In this document: positions 34,234-43,194 of the stretch, piece after piece
Layout of the letters: every line of letters starts with the position of its first letter
Numbering within the stretch: position 1 is the first letter of the stretch
Source: ATM1 sp003577165
GTDB lineage: Bacteria; Armatimonadota; Fimbriimonadia; Fimbriimonadales; ATM1
DNA: 64,000 nucleotides
Direction of reading: 5' to 3'
Assembly: GCA_030263715.1 (NCBI GenBank)
Contig: SZPM01000014.1
Location: 1-64,000 of the forward strand
The notes under the pieces: generated by a model
Databases searched by the model: none
What the model was told of the DNA's origin: nothing
The model's input: only the letters and a program-made list of their open reading frames with translations
Translations under genes and position numbers: made by a program

Positions 34234-35264
34234 TGGCGAGGATTTGGCGGGACGCCGACATCGAGGGGGGGGCTCACCTCTTAGGGCGCATAGCGATCTT
34301 AGGTTATGGGTCACAGGGGCGCGCTCAGGCGCTCAATCTTCGTGACTCGGGAGCGAGCGTCACGGTCGGCGTCCGCTCCGGTGGCAAAGGAGCCCGCAGG
34401 GCAGAGCAAGACGGCTTTGTTTCAGTCGCGATGGAGAAGGCGTGCTTTGCCGCGGAGGCCATCGCGCTTCTTGTGCCGGATTCTGTGCACAGCGAGGTCG
34501 TCGCATCCACCATCAACGAGGCGGCTCAGCCAGGCGCACGCGTCGTTTTCGCCCACGGCTACTCGACTCACTATGGGGAAGCGAAGTTGCGCGAGGACCT
34601 GATGCCGATTCTTGTCGCGCCCAAGGCGATCGGCCCGGAACTGAGGAACCTCTACGTCGAGGGACGAGGCGCAGCTGCGCTGGTTTCGGCACCCGACGGA
34701 CAGATGGACTTCGCGGTGCAGTACGCAAAGGCGCTCGGCTGTGGCCGGGCGGCCATCATTGAGAGTTCATTCCGCGAGGAAACGGAAACGGACCTCTTTG
34801 GTGAGCAGGTCGTTCTGTGCGGGGGGATGCCCACGCTGGTCGCTGCGGCATTTGAGACGCTCGTGAACGCGGGATACTCTCCCGAGGCTGCGTACTTTGA
34901 GTGCCTGTTCGAAGTGCAGCTCATTGCGAACATGATGACCGAGCGCGGCATGGGCGGCATGTTCGAGCAGATCAGTGATACAGCGGCCTATGGCGCGATG
35001 CTCGCGGGCCCAGAAGTGATCAACCAAGGCTCTCGCGCGGCGATGGAACGCGCGCTCGAGAGGATTCGATCGGGCGAGTTTGCAAGCCTCTGGCGGGAGG
35101 AGAGGCGGAAGGGCCTCCCTTCGGTCAGGAAGTGGCTTGCAGAGAGGTCCTGGGCACGCCTCGATGAGACTCATGCGAAGTTGACCGGAAGAGCGGAATC
35201 ACCAACTTCCTCCGCCCCCTCCGCCGAACCCGCCTCCGGAGAATCCCCCCCCGCCGAATCCTGA
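34233..35264 (+). CDS. ilvC: Ketol-acid reductoisomerase-like protein, divergent
   Basis: 343 residues from ATG 34233, which overlaps the upstream stop as TGATG. The Rossmann domain has IAILGYGSQGRAQALNLRDS. The knotted C-terminal domain has EETETDLFGEQVVLCGG (metal-binding Asp and Glu), YFECLFEVQLIANMM and the serine in ISDTAAYG. Catalytic residues of KARI are therefore present. Two blocks differ from ordinary KARI: FAHGYSTHYGE where LFAHGFNIHFG is usual, and VAPKAIGPELRN where VAPKGPGHTVR is usual. The C-terminus adds a Ser/Pro/Ala-rich tail read antisense to the DUF2207 gene. No other branched-chain amino acid gene is nearby. A true IlvC or a paralog with changed substrate. Confidence 0.75.
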   Translation: MARIWRDADIEGGAHLLGRIAILGYGSQGRAQALNLRDSGASVTVGVRSGGKGARRAEQDGFVSVAMEKACFAAEAIALLVPDSVHSEVVASTINEAAQPGARVVFAHGYSTHYGEAKLREDLMPILVAPKAIGPELRNLYVEGRGAAALVSAPDGQMDFAVQYAKALGCGRAAIIESSFREETETDLFGEQVVLCGGMPTLVAAAFETLVNAGYSPEAAYFECLFEVQLIANMMTERGMGGMFEQISDTAAYGAMLAGPEVINQGSRAAMERALERIRSGEFASLWREERRKGLPSVRKWLAERSWARLDETHAKLTGRAESPTSSAPSAEPASGESPPAES

Positions 35265-37016
35265 GGAGCCTCCGCTGGCCCCGGAAGACCGAGGAGGAGT
35301 CACAGCGCTCGAGAAGTCCCGCGTCGCGCTGCTCAAAGCGTTCGAGAAGTACAGAGCGTTGAATTGGGATTGGTACGGGTCGTGATACCAACGAGGCGGC
35401 TCCACCAAGATTCCTTGAAACGCGCGCGCCCACTGCTCCACGAGACCGAACGCCACCGCGTGCGGCAGGAACTGCTCGAACATCAGAGCGTCGGGTTGCC
35501 TCTCCGATTTCCATTCGAGTTCCTGGCTCTCCGCTCGTCGGATGAACTCTTCGAAGCCTCGAACGGCGGCGTGGGCCTTCGCACCCGACTTCGTGCGCCT
35601 CGGCATGATACGAGCGAACGCGATGACGATCACGACACCGACCGCGCCTCCGATGATCGCAGGAAACGGCTCCTTGTACGGAGAGAGAACCGTCGCGATT
35701 ACTCCCAACAGTACAATCAGCCCGACTCCTGCAGCAATCCAGAGACCTCTCGCCTCCTGTGGTGAGCGAATGTAGTATCGGCGCTTGACGAGACTCCGAT
35801 AGAGGGAGTTGGTTAGCGACTGGTAGTTCCCTCCAACGCGAGTTTTCAAGTTGGTCTCGGAGATCAGGTCGCCCTCCGAGCCGACGATCTTTGACAGCAA
35901 GTCGGTCTCGAAATCTGTCAGGTCCGTGCCCAGCGCCTTGCCCGTGCGCCGAAGACTAAATGGCCTGTTCTTCCATATCAGCCCGGTCTCTTCTCCGACC
36001 TCGATCTCGAGGTAGCCCTTGACGGCAAGACTGATGATGCCGGCAACCACGTCGCGCCGGTCCACAGTTTCGTCGAGCAGCGCGCCCGCCTCCGGCCCGG
36101 TGATCCCGTCCGGCGGTTCGTAATGGACGACCATCGGTCCGCTGTCCGGGTCTCGCCCATACCTCAGCCAAACGATGAGGGTGAACAGAAGCACAGGCAG
36201 AGGAATGAGGAGTCCCAGGTTTGGGAGAAGCATGAGCATCAGCCACTGCGTCCATGTCGGCTTAGCGACGCTGTCCGCGGGGATGTTCAGCACGATCGTC
36301 ATCCCCTCGGCCGGATCGAGCGGATCGAAGCGGTGGATGGAGACAGAAGACTTGGCCACCGAGAGCATCGTGGACGTTTGCCTTCCGGGTTGTCCCTCGA
36401 CTGGCCCGATGGCCGTGTCGTTGAGAGTGCTTCCGTAGGGGCCGACGTAGACGCGAAGTCGCACGTGCGTTGCGTCCTTTGCGGCGGGGAACTCCACTTC
36501 GGCCGTCGCCTCGTCGATGACTGTGTCCCACTGGTCACCAGTCGCGTTCCAATAGAGTTCCGCATAAGGCTCCCAAGTGGTGTCGTCGTCGAACCAGTTG
36601 AGGGCGCCGAAGACCGAGTATTGGATCACATAGGTCAGCACGGTCCCGGGCGGGAGGTACACGTCCTCATCGCCGATGCGTATGTTGAGGTTCTCGCCCT
36701 CGCGCGTATCCAAGTGCGTGAGCGCGTTCCCGTATTCGTCGGTCACGGATTCGACAGTCAAGAAGATCTTGCGGACCGTCCCGGTCTTCGTCGGATACTC
36801 GACGGGAATGTTTCGGAAGATGCCGCGCCTGGACTGGTTGAATCGAACGGTGATGCTCTCCGTTACCGCGATCTCGCCATCCTCATGGATCGCCATCTTC
36901 ACGTGAAACTTCAGGATGCGGTACGGATAAGGGTCGAACGAAAGGTCAGGTTGGCCGACGACTCTACCGCCCAACAGAGCGGTCGCGAGCGCAACGAGCA
37001 GTATTCGCAGTTTCAT
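35199..37016 (-). CDS. DUF2207 membrane protein
   Basis: 605 residues: signal peptide, a periplasmic DUF2207 domain (ESITVRFNQSRRGIFRNIPV), a membrane helix pair around LLIPLPVLLFTLIVWLRYGR, the following YEPPDGITGPEAGALLDETV segment, more helices, and a C-terminal Gly/Ser tail (GFGGGGFSGGGFGGGGGGSW). DUF2207 proteins are typically encoded next to LemA, as here (the LemA gene ends one base upstream). Role unknown, probably envelope-related. The last 66 bp overlap the 3' end of the convergent reductoisomerase gene. Confidence 0.88.
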   Translation of the reverse strand: MKLRILLVALATALLGGRVVGQPDLSFDPYPYRILKFHVKMAIHEDGEIAVTESITVRFNQSRRGIFRNIPVEYPTKTGTVRKIFLTVESVTDEYGNALTHLDTREGENLNIRIGDEDVYLPPGTVLTYVIQYSVFGALNWFDDDTTWEPYAELYWNATGDQWDTVIDEATAEVEFPAAKDATHVRLRVYVGPYGSTLNDTAIGPVEGQPGRQTSTMLSVAKSSVSIHRFDPLDPAEGMTIVLNIPADSVAKPTWTQWLMLMLLPNLGLLIPLPVLLFTLIVWLRYGRDPDSGPMVVHYEPPDGITGPEAGALLDETVDRRDVVAGIISLAVKGYLEIEVGEETGLIWKNRPFSLRRTGKALGTDLTDFETDLLSKIVGSEGDLISETNLKTRVGGNYQSLTNSLYRSLVKRRYYIRSPQEARGLWIAAGVGLIVLLGVIATVLSPYKEPFPAIIGGAVGVVIVIAFARIMPRRTKSGAKAHAAVRGFEEFIRRAESQELEWKSERQPDALMFEQFLPHAVAFGLVEQWARAFQGILVEPPRWYHDPYQSQFNALYFSNALSSATRDFSSAVTPPRSSGASGGSSGFGGGGFSGGGFGGGGGGSW

Positions 37017-37571
37017 CTATCCCAACCCGATCTGGGGAGCGTTTCGCTCCGCGTTGTCCTCGATGCTAAAGAACTCGGCTGGCCGAAAGCCCCCGAGCGC
37101 CGCCACGAGGCCGCTCGGAAATGAGTGAATCATCGTGTTGTAGTCTCGGACGGCGGCGTTGTAATACCGACGTGCGTTCGCGACGAGCCCCTCGGTGTCC
37201 GTGAGTTCCTCCTGGAGTTTCAGGAAGTTCGCACTCGCCTTCAGTTCGGGGTACTGCTCCGCGATCGCGAGGATCGAGATGAGCCGGCCCTCGAGGTCGC
37301 CCACCGCCTTCGCCCTCTGTCCCGGCGGGAGGGAACTGTCCGCCACCCCGGAGCGCATTCGCGTCACAGCCTCCAGGGTGTCGCGTTCAAAGCCTGAGTA
37401 GCCCTTCGTCGTCTCGACCAGGGCGGGGATGAGGTCGGCTCGCCTCTTGAGATACACGTCGATGTCCGACCAGGCGGTTCGAACCGTGTTTCGCATCTTG
37501 GCAAGGGAGTTGTAGACGGCGGCGAACCCGACTGCGACTACGACCAGAATGAGGCTGACGACGATAAGCAA
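37017..37571 (-). CDS. lemA: LemA family protein
   Basis: 184 residues from TTG 37571, chosen because GGAGG lies 8 bp upstream and the protein then begins directly with its membrane helix (LIVVSLILVVVAVGFAAVYN) and has normal LemA length; the longer frame adds unlikely Arg-rich sequence. Family blocks: TAWSDIDVYLKRRADLIPAL, KASANFLKLQEELTDTE, ARRYYNAAVRDYNT and RPAEFFSIEDNAERNAPQIG. Forms a probable operon with DUF2207. Confidence 0.92.
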   Translation of the reverse strand: MLIVVSLILVVVAVGFAAVYNSLAKMRNTVRTAWSDIDVYLKRRADLIPALVETTKGYSGFERDTLEAVTRMRSGVADSSLPPGQRAKAVGDLEGRLISILAIAEQYPELKASANFLKLQEELTDTEGLVANARRYYNAAVRDYNTMIHSFPSGLVAALGGFRPAEFFSIEDNAERNAPQIGLG

Positions 37572-37762
37572 GTGAAAACCCTCCGAGAATTGCTGGGCCT
37601 GAGCCAGGCTTCGAACCAAGCATACACCCGTACGGCTAACGGCCCCAGCCCGTTGCCCCGGCCTGGCCGCCTGGGAAGGAAACGGGCGAATCCGCAGGCG
37701 CCCCTCGGACGTGTACAATATACGGTGCCGAATCTGTCGGCCGACACACGTAGGAGGAGCAA

Positions 37763-38746
37763 ATGACTACGATTCTCGCGGCGGTGGTCGCGCTCGCTGG
37801 CGTTCAGGGCGCCACGGCGCCGGACCTGCTCGCCAAGCACGTTGCCTCTCTACAGAAGGCGAAGGCCCTGTCTGTAGACTTCACCGTGCGAAAGATCCCA
37901 GCCGCTGAACAGCACTACAGTCTTAAGTTCAGCCGAGACGGGATGATTCGCATCGAAACTCCCGCAAGCGTCCTCGTCACGGACGGCAAGACGATCTGGG
38001 AGTATTTCGCCGATTCGAATGAATACACCGAGCGTCCCGGCGGCGTCAAAGACGTCCTCGACAGGCTGTCGAAGGACGACGTCGCTGCTTGGGCTGCTTT
38101 CTTCATCGCCGACCAATTCAAGTCCGCGAAGAACGTCACCCTCGGAGCGAAGCGAAACGTCTCAGGAGTCGCTACATCCGAAGTGAAGTTCACCGCAGAC
38201 GCGAAGGGGAAGACGGTGTCGCTCTACATCGACACCAAGACCGGGTTGGCGCGGGCGGCTTCGTTCAGCATTCCTGGTGCGAACGGACCGCAAGAAGTGC
38301 TCGTTCTCTCGAAGGACCTCCAAGTGGATGGTTCGTTCGCCGAAGGAGCCTTCACCTTCAACGCGCCCGCAGGGGCGAAGAAGGTGGAGTACTCACCGGC
38401 GGAAGCGGGCAAGTGGTACGAGAGCCTGGAGGAGGGGCTCAAAGTCGCGAAGGCTACGAACCGCATGGTGTTCGTGGACTTCGGGGCCGTGTGGTGAGGG
38501 TTCTGTCAGAAGTACATCCGTGAGGTGTTCCCGACTCCAGAATTCCAAGCCTATTCAAAGTACTACGTGTTCGTCCATATCGACACCGACAGTCAGCCCG
38601 GGCTCGCCCAACAGTTTGGAGTGAGCGGCATCCCCGACCTTCGCTTCCTCAAGAATGATGGAACCGAAGTGCACAAAGTCGTGGGATACAAGGGCATGGC
38701 GCTCCTCCAGGATATGGAATACGCCCGGAAGTTGGGCGAGAAATAG
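37763..38746 (+). CDS. Probable selenoprotein: LolA-like domain fused to UxxC thioredoxin
   Basis: Read through an in-frame TGA at 38495-38497 this is 327 residues. The ATG at 37763 follows AGGAGG by 5 bp, and a TACAAT -10-like box lies at about 37715. Residues 1-20 form a signal peptide and about 20-215 a LolA-like domain (FTVRKIPAAEQHYSLKFSRD). Residues about 220-325 are a thioredoxin fold: WYESLEEGLKVAKATNRMVF, then V-W-TGA-G-F-C-Q-K, FVHIDTDSQPGLAQQFGVSG and the cis-Pro segment GIPDLRFLKNDG. The TGA is exactly the first Cys of CxxC (position 245, resolving Cys248), and the frame continues uninterrupted for 83 codons with good thioredoxin similarity. Selenocysteine fits best; a nonsense mutation is the alternative. 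If translation stopped at TGA, a LolA domain with a useless tail would result. It presumably acts as an exported thiol/selenol redox protein. Confidence 0.8.
38498..38532 (+). promoter_or_regulatory. Candidate bacterial SECIS hairpin
   Basis: Directly after the TGA, ACATC (38514-38518) pairs with GGTGT (38524-38528, one G-U) around a 5-nt loop CGTGA. GGG (38498-38500) can close against CCC (38530-38532). The loop begins 21 nt after TGA and has G as its second base, which fits the loose bacterial SECIS rules (short apical loop with an early G, about 16-37 nt from UGA). Folded by eye only. Confidence 0.45.
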
Positions 38747-38762
38747 TCGTTCGGCTGCCGAT

Positions 38763-38801
38763 GAACTGGGCACGGGGTGACTCGCGCCCAGTTCGGCTTT
38801 T
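38763..38801 (+). terminator. Intrinsic terminator after the selenoprotein gene
   Basis: GAACTGGGC (38763-38771) pairs perfectly with GCCCAGTTC (38786-38794) and is followed by GGCTTTT. It isolates the upstream gene from ispH. Confidence 0.8.
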
Positions 38802-38840
38802 AAGATGCGCCTCAGAACGTAGAGTAGAGTAGCGAAGTCA

Positions 38841-39785
38841 GTGGATCGCATCATCCTTGCCGCACCGAGAGGCTTCTGCGCCGGCGTCGCCTACGCAATT
38901 GAAGTCGTAGACCTTGCGCTCAGGGCGCACGGCGCCCCGATCTACGTTCGTCACGCCATCGTGCACAACGAGCACGTCGTTCGCAGTTTCGAGAAGCGCG
39001 GCGTGGTTTTCGTCGAGGACGTGTCGGAGATCCCGGAAGGAGCGACCGTCGTCTTCAGCGCGCACGGAGTCAGCCCTCAGGTCCGAAGCGAAGCCGAGGC
39101 GCGAAGGCTGAGAGTGATAGACGCCACTTGTCCTCTCGTCACGAAAGTGCACCGGGAGGCCTCCCGATACGCATCGCAAGGCTACGCCATGCTTTACATC
39201 GGTCACCGCGGACACGTCGAAGCGGAGGGAACGATGGGCGAAGCGCCCGATCGAATGTTCCTCGTCGACAATGAAGCGGAGGCGGAGAACGTCGCCGTTC
39301 CCGAAGGCAAACTTGCAGTGCTGACGCAAACGACGCTCAGCGTGGATGAAGTCAATCGAATCATGGACAGACTTCGCGCGCGGTTTCCCCATCTCGAGAC
39401 ACCCCAGAAGGAAGACATCTGTTACGCGACAACGAATCGCCAGCATGCAGTTAAGGAACTTGCGAAGCGCTGCGATTTAGTGCTCGTCGTCGGAAGCAAG
39501 ACCAGCAGCAATTCGAACCGCTTGAAGGAGGTTGCCGAATCCTGTGGCTCTCAAGCGCACCTGTTGCTGGAACCGTCCGAGGTCCAACCCTCCTGGAAGC
39601 ATGACTACCCCGTGGTGGGAGTTACGAGCGGAGCTTCGACGCCGGAAGATTCGGTGGAGGCGATCGTTGGTGAACTGCTGGCCGGAAACGAAGGCGCGAC
39701 CGTGGAGGTCTTGGAGACGATTCGGGAGGAGATGACTTTCATACCGCCGCGAGACCTTCTTGCGCAGGCAACGCGCGCTACCTGA
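38841..39785 (+). CDS. ispH: 4-hydroxy-3-methylbut-2-enyl diphosphate reductase (IspH/LytB)
   Basis: 314 residues from GTG 38841. The three cluster cysteines sit in PRGFCAGV (C13), IDATCPLVTKVH and EDICYATTNRQ. Other family blocks: RHAIVHNEHVVRSFEKRGVV, GHRGHVEAEGTMGEA, GSKTSSNSNRLKEVAES and VGVTSGASTPE. Final enzyme of the MEP isoprenoid pathway. Overlaps the end of the convergent membrane-protein gene by 8 bp. Confidence 0.96.
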   Translation: MDRIILAAPRGFCAGVAYAIEVVDLALRAHGAPIYVRHAIVHNEHVVRSFEKRGVVFVEDVSEIPEGATVVFSAHGVSPQVRSEAEARRLRVIDATCPLVTKVHREASRYASQGYAMLYIGHRGHVEAEGTMGEAPDRMFLVDNEAEAENVAVPEGKLAVLTQTTLSVDEVNRIMDRLRARFPHLETPQKEDICYATTNRQHAVKELAKRCDLVLVVGSKTSSNSNRLKEVAESCGSQAHLLLEPSEVQPSWKHDYPVVGVTSGASTPEDSVEAIVGELLAGNEGATVEVLETIREEMTFIPPRDLLAQATRAT

Positions 39786-41622
39786 TCGCCGCCGGCGTTC
39801 TGCAGCGAATTAGCGCGAGGGACGCCCCGGTCCACAAGCGCTCTGCGCCCGGAATCTCCAGGAACTCCTCCAGCGGCGCGATGCCGACGGCTGAGGCGAA
39901 CTCGCCGATCGGGATGACCGCGTAGGCGTCGACCTCATTCACGATCTTAGAATCGCCCTCCTCAGCGCTCACTCGCGGCGCAGCCTCCGCGAGGAACCTC
40001 ACTCTCGACTCCGTGGTCGCGCTTCGCTGAAGGTAGAACTCCTCCACGAGGCGGGAGTATTTCTCTGAGTATTTCGGCGTCTCGCTCCAGTGGCCTGCGT
40101 ACACCTTCATCCCCCCCCACCCGGCCAGGTACGGATTCAAGTCATTGATCGCCAAGGCGTATTCGTCTTCCGCAACCCTCGCGGCCGCACCTGGAAACGC
40201 GAGTGCGAACATGCCCGGTTCTGCTCCTTCTCCGATGCGTCGGAGCACCTCCTCTTCGTCCGGAGCAAGATACACGACGTGGCGTGTCGTATTCGACAGG
40301 TTGTTTCGAATCTCGAAGAGTTCCTTTCGAATCCAGAGAATGCTCGACAGGCTCAGAATCGCGACGGCTCCAACGGGAACGAATCTGGAGGAAGCCCATC
40401 GTCGCGTCACTTCTGAGAGGGCAAGGCCGGCAGAGATGCAGATCGGGATCTGCAGCCCCATCGCCAACTTCCTCTGAAACAGCCCCGGAGCGTAAATCAC
40501 GACGAGGCCAAGCGCCATCCACGCATATAGAAGGGAGCGAGCAGGCGAGTCCGTCTTGCAGAACCAGCACGAGGCGCACATGGCGAGAAACAGAACAGCC
40601 CAGGCTTCCAACTGCAGCGGCAATCTGTTTGGCTCTGGGCTTGACGTGAGCACGAAGAGCACAACGCATAGGAGCGCGATTCCCGACGCCAGTACCACGT
40701 TGTAAGACCTGCAGGCCAATCGCTCGCGACCCCAGTGGAGAAGCGAGAGCGCCAGGAGGGGAGCGTATCCGAGCAGCACCCAAAGAAACTTCGGCGAAGG
40801 GGTGAATGTGGCGGCTCGCTCCGCGAACACAGGGTCAACGGACAGCACATAGAGGTGCCACGCCAGCGAGGGCAATGCTCCGAATGCGATCACAACGCAG
40901 CGAAGGGCCCAGATCCCGATCGCGGTGCGCGAGGAGATGCAACTCACGACGAACCCCACTGAGACGAGACCGACGGTGAGCATATCGTAGGTGTGAACGT
41001 TCGTCAAGAACAGGGCGGCCAGGGCGCCCGGCAGCACGGGCTTCCACGACTCACGCGAATCGAGAATCGCGTTCCACACCACGAGCATCAGCCACAAACT
41101 CACGCAGAACAGTCCGTTGGTGAGAATTGAAGGAAACGTGAAGGCCTCCGGCTGCCACACGTCGATGGGAGAGTCCACTCCGTACTGCCTGAACACCGCC
41201 CACCCAACTCCGGCGCCGAAAAGACAGAGACCGTAGGTGACCGACTTAGCGCGCAGGTCTGCGCTGTACCGGCCGATCGTTCGCCAAAGCAGCCCACAGA
41301 ACAGTAGGGCGAACAGGATCCGGCCCACGTGCATCGCGACGGGAATTCCGGTCACGCGACTGAGGTTGCCGAGCGCCCAAAAGTAAGCGTGGAATGTGAG
41401 TCCAGACTGATCGTCGGTCGTGAAGCGGTTTTCGAAGAGCAGCCGACCCTCCTGCGCCTGCTTCATCCACGCCGCGTAGACGGCATGATCGTCGAGGTTC
41501 GTCTGGACGCCGAAGTAAAGCCCCCCCTCCGGCTTGGATGCGATCCCGACGAGCACGGGAACGCAGGAGAGGACGACAGCAAGCAGAGTGAGCGACCAAA
41601 ACGCCCTCCGCTCCGACGACAT
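39778..41622 (-). CDS. Polytopic membrane protein, GT-C-like
   Basis: 614 residues with about 12 membrane helices in the first 440 residues and a soluble C-terminal domain. A loop after the first helix (GVQTNLDDHAVYAAWMKQAQ) with Asp residues and the next FENRFTTDDQSGLTFHAYFW resemble the first periplasmic loop of GT-C/PMT-type glycosyltransferases that use lipid-linked sugars. Specific function unknown. Last gene of a minus-strand envelope operon; its start overlaps the lipoprotein stop by one base. Confidence 0.6.
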   Translation of the reverse strand: MSSERRAFWSLTLLAVVLSCVPVLVGIASKPEGGLYFGVQTNLDDHAVYAAWMKQAQEGRLLFENRFTTDDQSGLTFHAYFWALGNLSRVTGIPVAMHVGRILFALLFCGLLWRTIGRYSADLRAKSVTYGLCLFGAGVGWAVFRQYGVDSPIDVWQPEAFTFPSILTNGLFCVSLWLMLVVWNAILDSRESWKPVLPGALAALFLTNVHTYDMLTVGLVSVGFVVSCISSRTAIGIWALRCVVIAFGALPSLAWHLYVLSVDPVFAERAATFTPSPKFLWVLLGYAPLLALSLLHWGRERLACRSYNVVLASGIALLCVVLFVLTSSPEPNRLPLQLEAWAVLFLAMCASCWFCKTDSPARSLLYAWMALGLVVIYAPGLFQRKLAMGLQIPICISAGLALSEVTRRWASSRFVPVGAVAILSLSSILWIRKELFEIRNNLSNTTRHVVYLAPDEEEVLRRIGEGAEPGMFALAFPGAAARVAEDEYALAINDLNPYLAGWGGMKVYAGHWSETPKYSEKYSRLVEEFYLQRSATTESRVRFLAEAAPRVSAEEGDSKIVNEVDAYAVIPIGEFASAVGIAPLEEFLEIPGAERLWTGASLALIRCRTPAAIR

Positions 41623-42038
41623 TACTTGCCCTTAGGCTTCGGAGGCTCTTTGCCCATCTGCTCGTAAATGTCGAGGATCAGTTGGCGGTTGACCTTGGCC
41701 TCGCCGTTCTTCGGATCGATCGCGAGCGCCTCATCGTAGAGTTCGAGGGCGCGCGGGTACTTGTCCTTCGGCGCGCCGTCGCCGCTCATGACGGCCGTCG
41801 CATAACTGACGGTCGCTTGCACGTACTCGACCTTCAGTTTCTCGTCCTGGCTTTTGGCCGCATACGCGGCTTTCGCCTTCTCGTATGCGGATTTGAGCTG
41901 CGACTCGGAGCCTCCGGGCGATGGTTCGGCGGCCGTCGCTGTTTTGCCAGCCTCCTTTGCTTGGGAAGGGTCGGCGGACTTCTCTCCGCAGCCGACGATA
42001 ACTGCGAGCAGGAACGAGAGCACGAGCAGTGTGCGCAT
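41622..42038 (-). CDS. Small TPR-like lipoprotein
   Basis: 138 residues with lipoprotein signal MRTLLVLSFLLAVIVGC (Cys17), an Ala/Lys-rich helical part and a single TPR-like hairpin PRALELYDEALAIDPKNGEA, ending in a basic Pro-rich tail. Part of the 45.8-39.8 kb operon. Probably an envelope scaffold component. Confidence 0.7.
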   Translation of the reverse strand: MRTLLVLSFLLAVIVGCGEKSADPSQAKEAGKTATAAEPSPGGSESQLKSAYEKAKAAYAAKSQDEKLKVEYVQATVSYATAVMSGDGAPKDKYPRALELYDEALAIDPKNGEAKVNRQLILDIYEQMGKEPPKPKGK

Positions 42039-42045
42039 GGGCGGA

Positions 42046-43194
42046 TTATGCTCTGTGGTCTGAGTCGAATTGGGGCGCCAGGGCCCTAAGCTTCTTGAGA
42101 TGCGCGAGCGCCTCGCGGCGGCCCGGCCTACCCTTGGCGGCTGCAGCGATCGCGCGAATCTCTCGGCCCGCGTCTCCCGGAATTCGCTCCAGCCGCTCTT
42201 CGAAGGTGAGAGACGCTGAGAGGTTCAACTTCCTCGCGGCCTTGCGAACGAGAAGTCTCAATTCTGTGTCGAGCAGGATCTCCGTCGCGTGTCCGCGCAT
42301 CAAAGCGTTGCCGAGCGCGCTGACGAAGTCGCCCGTTCCGGGTCGCACGGGACGGTCTGTGGGCGGAAGCCCGAAGCGGAGGTTTACGCCGATCGCGATG
42401 AGGAAGAAGACGAAGACGAGCTGCAACATGAACGCCGATGCGGCTGGCCCGAGTCGCGTGTACACATTGTCCGGCGCCGCAACACCGTAGCGATACTCCG
42501 GCAGTCCGAGAGCGGTTCCTTCGGGGAGTTGCGCCTTAATGAGCGAGACGAGCAGTTCGGCGTTATCGGCATTGCCCAAGAGCGAATTCAGGAAGATCGA
42601 TCCTTCCCAGACGTTGATGATCGTCTGCCCTTCGCTCAGTGATATCCTTACGAGCGGATCGTCCGACGTCGAGCGAACTGCGATGATGTCGGGGTCCCCC
42701 GGTTCTTCGGTCCACGCGTTCGGCAGCCAGCCGGGCCCCGGGGTCTCCATGTCTGGATCCCAAGGAACATCCAACTCCCGCACTTTCTCGAACGCGGGAA
42801 ACATGGCCTTGACTTGCACCTTTTGACGATAGCGCCCGGTCCCGCTCGGAACCTCTTCACCCACCATCGCAACCAGCAGAACGGGCACATCATCGAACTC
42901 GCTGCTCTGCTCCATGTTCATGCTCAAGATGTCCCACCACGTCGGGGCGCCTTGGAACAAGAGGACCATGCCGATGTTGTCCTCGGGCCGTATGATGGGG
43001 CGATAAAGGCGTTTCACTTCGACGCCCGCTTCCGCCAGCAACGCCGCGAGCGCGCTCGCCCCCCCGGGCTCCGAGGAAAGGCTCGTTGGACGCACCGAGT
43101 AGTCGTTGCGGGTGAACCGCGCAACCATGAAGCAAACGACGCCGAACACGCCTAATGCGAGCAGGAACGTCCAGAAGAACCCTCGCCTTCTCAC
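42046..43194 (-). CDS. DUF4350 domain protein
   Basis: 382 residues: an N-terminal membrane helix (GFFWTFLLALGVFGVVCFMV), a DUF4350 domain (SLSSEPGGASALAALLAEAG ... IIRPEDNIGMVLLFQG) and a second helix pair near residue 265 (ASAFMLQLVFVFFLIAIGV). DUF4350 proteins are usually encoded with DUF4129 proteins and MoxR AAA ATPases; DUF4129 is adjacent with a 4-bp overlap, but MoxR is not in the window. Confidence 0.83.
   Translation of the reverse strand: MRRRGFFWTFLLALGVFGVVCFMVARFTRNDYSVRPTSLSSEPGGASALAALLAEAGVEVKRLYRPIIRPEDNIGMVLLFQGAPTWWDILSMNMEQSSEFDDVPVLLVAMVGEEVPSGTGRYRQKVQVKAMFPAFEKVRELDVPWDPDMETPGPGWLPNAWTEEPGDPDIIAVRSTSDDPLVRISLSEGQTIINVWEGSIFLNSLLGNADNAELLVSLIKAQLPEGTALGLPEYRYGVAAPDNVYTRLGPAASAFMLQLVFVFFLIAIGVNLRFGLPPTDRPVRPGTGDFVSALGNALMRGHATEILLDTELRLLVRKAARKLNLSASLTFEERLERIPGDAGREIRAIAAAAKGRPGRREALAHLKKLRALAPQFDSDHRA

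Noticed and set aside
38495..38497. Treating the selenoprotein gene as two separate genes or a simple pseudogene
   Set aside because: No ribosome-binding site or good start exists for a separate downstream gene, the frame is unchanged, and the TGA is exactly at the active-site Cys. A chance nonsense mutation there is possible but less likely.
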